Assembly: GCA_963526495.1 (NCBI GenBank)
Contig: CAURNT010000015.1
Coordinates: 1 to 26,391, forward strand
DNA length: 26,391 nucleotides
Source: CAURNT01 sp963526495
GTDB taxonomy: Bacteria > Fusobacteriota > Fusobacteriia > Fusobacteriales > Leptotrichiaceae
Direction of reading: 5' to 3'
A program made the translations under genes and the position numbers. Shown here one piece after another: positions 25,082 through 26,391 of the stretch. Positions within the stretch are counted from its first letter, which is position 1. Every line of letters starts with the position of its first letter. Below the pieces are notes generated by a model, which saw nothing but the letters and a program-made list of their open reading frames with translations, did not search any database and was not told the origin of the DNA.

Positions 25082-26228
25082 AAAAGAAATTATTTTAATT
25101 TTTATTATTATTGTTTTTTTGTTTTTTTCTACGAAATATTCAACTATAAGTATAGAGGATATAAAAATATCTAATGTATATTTATTAAATTGTATATCAG
25201 ATGGTGATAAGTTAATTATAAACAATGTAAATGGTAATAATTTAATAGGGAATGTGTTTATCAAAAATGAAAATGATATTCCATTTGGTAAATATACTTT
25301 AGTATTTGAAGTTAAATATAAAAAAGGTAGATATATATATGGAGATATTTTAGAAATTAGATATGGAAAATTAAATTGTTTGAGATTAAAAATAGAAAGT
25401 TTAATAAATAATAATATTGATGATATTGGCTGTCAAGGGTTAGTTAAAGCTATAATACTATCAAAAAAATCCGATATATTAGTTGAAGATAAGGAAATGT
25501 TTAAAAATCTTGGTTTAATGTCTTTTATTTCAATTTCAGGATTACACATATATATACTTATTAGTTTAATTAGAAGCGTGTTGATAAATATCTTTGAAAG
25601 AATGAAATTGAATATATTAATTATCATTGTATTAAGCTTATATTCAGCTATAATTTGTTTTCCTATTTCTGTTTTAAGAAGTTATATTATGTATATTAGT
25701 TCTATTGTTTATAAGAAAATAGAAGATAGGTTTTTAATATCAATAGTCTTTGTTTTGGGACTGAATATCTATGATGTGTTAAATCCTAGTTTTATTTTTT
25801 CTTATTTATCAGTTTTTATTTTAATATATATGTTTCCGAATATTGATTTATTGCAAATTGAAACTTTTAAGAAAAATATCTTGAAATCAATAATTTTTCA
25901 AATTATGTTGATGCCATTTCAATATTATTTTTTACATCAAATAGGAATATTATTTTTTTTAAGTAATATTATACTAGCTCCATTTTTTACGTTGTTTATA
26001 TTCCTTTCATTTTTAACAATGTTACTAAATTTTATTCATATATATATATTAAATTCATTATTAGTTCAGGTTTATATTGGACTTAAAAATGTTTGTTTAC
26101 TAATTTCTAAAATACCTTTTATATCAATAAATGTAAATAATGTTAGTATATTTATTTTTGTTTTATTTATTATTTTAGATTTTCTTGTATTTATAAGGGT
26201 TTACGAAATAAAATTAAAAAATAATTAA
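25071..26228 (+). CDS. comEC: Short ComEC/Rec2-like DNA uptake channel protein
   Basis: A 385-aa membrane protein. An N-terminal helix (about 5-21) is followed by a soluble region of about 90 residues that could be the ComEC OB-fold domain. The Competence domain comes next, with the signature LGLMSFISISGLHIYIL near residues 148-164 and then about six to eight further hydrophobic helices. ComEC forms the inner-membrane channel for single-stranded DNA in natural transformation. Typical ComEC proteins have about 700-800 aa and end in a metallo-beta-lactamase-like nuclease domain. None is present here: the protein ends after the membrane region at TAA, with no sign of frameshift. The start overlaps the pseudopilin stop by 11 bp. 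A double ATG (25071, 25074) leaves a one-residue ambiguity. Confidence 0.72.
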   Translation: MMFRKEIILIFIIIVFLFFSTKYSTISIEDIKISNVYLLNCISDGDKLIINNVNGNNLIGNVFIKNENDIPFGKYTLVFEVKYKKGRYIYGDILEIRYGKLNCLRLKIESLINNNIDDIGCQGLVKAIILSKKSDILVEDKEMFKNLGLMSFISISGLHIYILISLIRSVLINIFERMKLNILIIIVLSLYSAIICFPISVLRSYIMYISSIVYKKIEDRFLISIVFVLGLNIYDVLNPSFIFSYLSVFILIYMFPNIDLLQIETFKKNILKSIIFQIMLMPFQYYFLHQIGILFFLSNIILAPFFTLFIFLSFLTMLLNFIHIYILNSLLVQVYIGLKNVCLLISKIPFISINVNNVSIFIFVLFIILDFLVFIRVYEIKLKNN

Positions 26229-26235
26229 AAAAATA

Positions 26236-26264
26236 TTGACTTTTTGATTAATGAGGAGTAATAT
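26236..26264 (+). promoter_or_regulatory. Promoter for the terminal pilin gene
   Basis: TTGACT (26236-26241), a 17-bp spacer and TAATAT (26259-26264) lie just after the comEC stop. The pilin thus appears to have its own promoter; start site near 26271, close to the GGAAAGGGGG ribosome-binding site. Confidence 0.65.
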
Positions 26265-26284
26265 ATATTTGGAAAGGGGGATAT

Positions 26285-26391
26285 ATGAAATCACGACGAA
26301 AGATTAAAAATGGAGGGTTCACATTATTGGAAATGATTTGTGTAATATCAATTATAGCTATATTATCAAGTTTTGCAATCCCGCAATTTCA
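26285..26391 (+). CDS. Type IV pilin-like protein, N-terminus (cut by window end)
   Basis: Only 35 codons are present. The protein starts MKSRRKIKNGG, then FTLLEMICVISIIAILSSFAIPQF. This is a textbook prepilin: an 11-residue basic leader, cleavage G11/F12, glutamate at +5 (E16), a hydrophobic helix and a proline at the usual kink. The IIAILSSFAIPQF end is closer to major pilins (PilA/ComGC) than the upstream pseudopilin is. GGAAAGGGGG at 26271-26280 precedes the ATG. Two tandem CGA arginine codons (4-5) are unusual in this AGA-using genome. Major pilin status is inferred from this short piece only. Confidence 0.8.
   Translation, partial: MKSRRKIKNGGFTLLEMICVISIIAILSSFAIPQF

Noticed and set aside
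24995..25264. Minus-strand frame across the pseudopilin/comEC junction
   Set aside because: Phenylalanine/isoleucine-rich sequence is what any A/T-rich antisense gives; there are no start signals.
1..26391. Search for insertion sequences, CRISPR arrays, phage genes, tRNA or rRNA genes
   Set aside because: No transposase or integrase motifs, no regularly spaced repeats, and no tRNA-like cloverleaf or rRNA stretch were seen by eye; the gene order looks like stable chromosome.

Overview
The window is very AT-rich (about a quarter to three-tenths G+C by eye, not computed). Every recognisable gene is on the + strand, arginine is almost always AGA, and TGA is a normal stop. Gene content (pyruvate:ferredoxin oxidoreductase, potABC, M18 and M32 peptidases, a compact AddAB pair, DUF1361 and DUF1275 membrane proteins, a YhdT-PanF pair, type IV pilin-like proteins) and composition suggest an anaerobic or fermentative low-GC bacterium. 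My best guess is the Fusobacteriota, family Leptotrichiaceae (Sneathia/Streptobacillus-like). This is inference; no 16S rRNA or species marker is present.

Layout: (1) 1-86 is the tail of an ABC-type ATPase, ending in a terminator. (2) 117-8693 is a long co-directional block: HAD phosphatase, HD-domain protein, RluD-type pseudouridine synthase, RNase HII, zinc-ribbon protein, M32 carboxypeptidase (with its own promoter), M18 aminopeptidase and potABC, closed by a strong hairpin. (3) 8721-10146 is the infC-rpmI-rplT translation operon. It has a structured leader, a leader terminator, a probable ATA start for IF3, and two tandem terminators at the end. (4) 10158-17310 holds addB-addA (RexBA-like), a DUF1361 membrane protein, a nucleoside deoxyribosyltransferase-like protein and a DUF1275 membrane protein. 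(5) 17321-24600 holds a PLP aminotransferase, a divergent TruA-like protein, yhdT, panF and nifJ. (6) 24604-26391 is a competence/pilin locus: pseudopilin, short ComEC-like channel, and a pilin cut by the window end.

Functionally this is mostly housekeeping: RNA modification and RNA-DNA hybrid removal, peptide breakdown, polyamine uptake, ribosome synthesis, double-strand-break processing, and energy metabolism. In the last, pantothenate uptake (the CoA precursor) sits beside the CoA-using enzyme PFOR. Genes are tightly packed, with many 1-20 bp overlaps. Several promoters fit the same sigma70-type pattern, TTGAnn, 17 bp spacer, then a TATAAT-like -10 box.

I found no mobile element, CRISPR array, tRNA, rRNA or defence island, and no gene set that clearly forms an unknown system. 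The points most worth following are the infC leader and its non-standard start codon, the ComEC homologue without a nuclease domain inside a pilin locus, the divergent TruA homologue, and the small AddAB enzyme.
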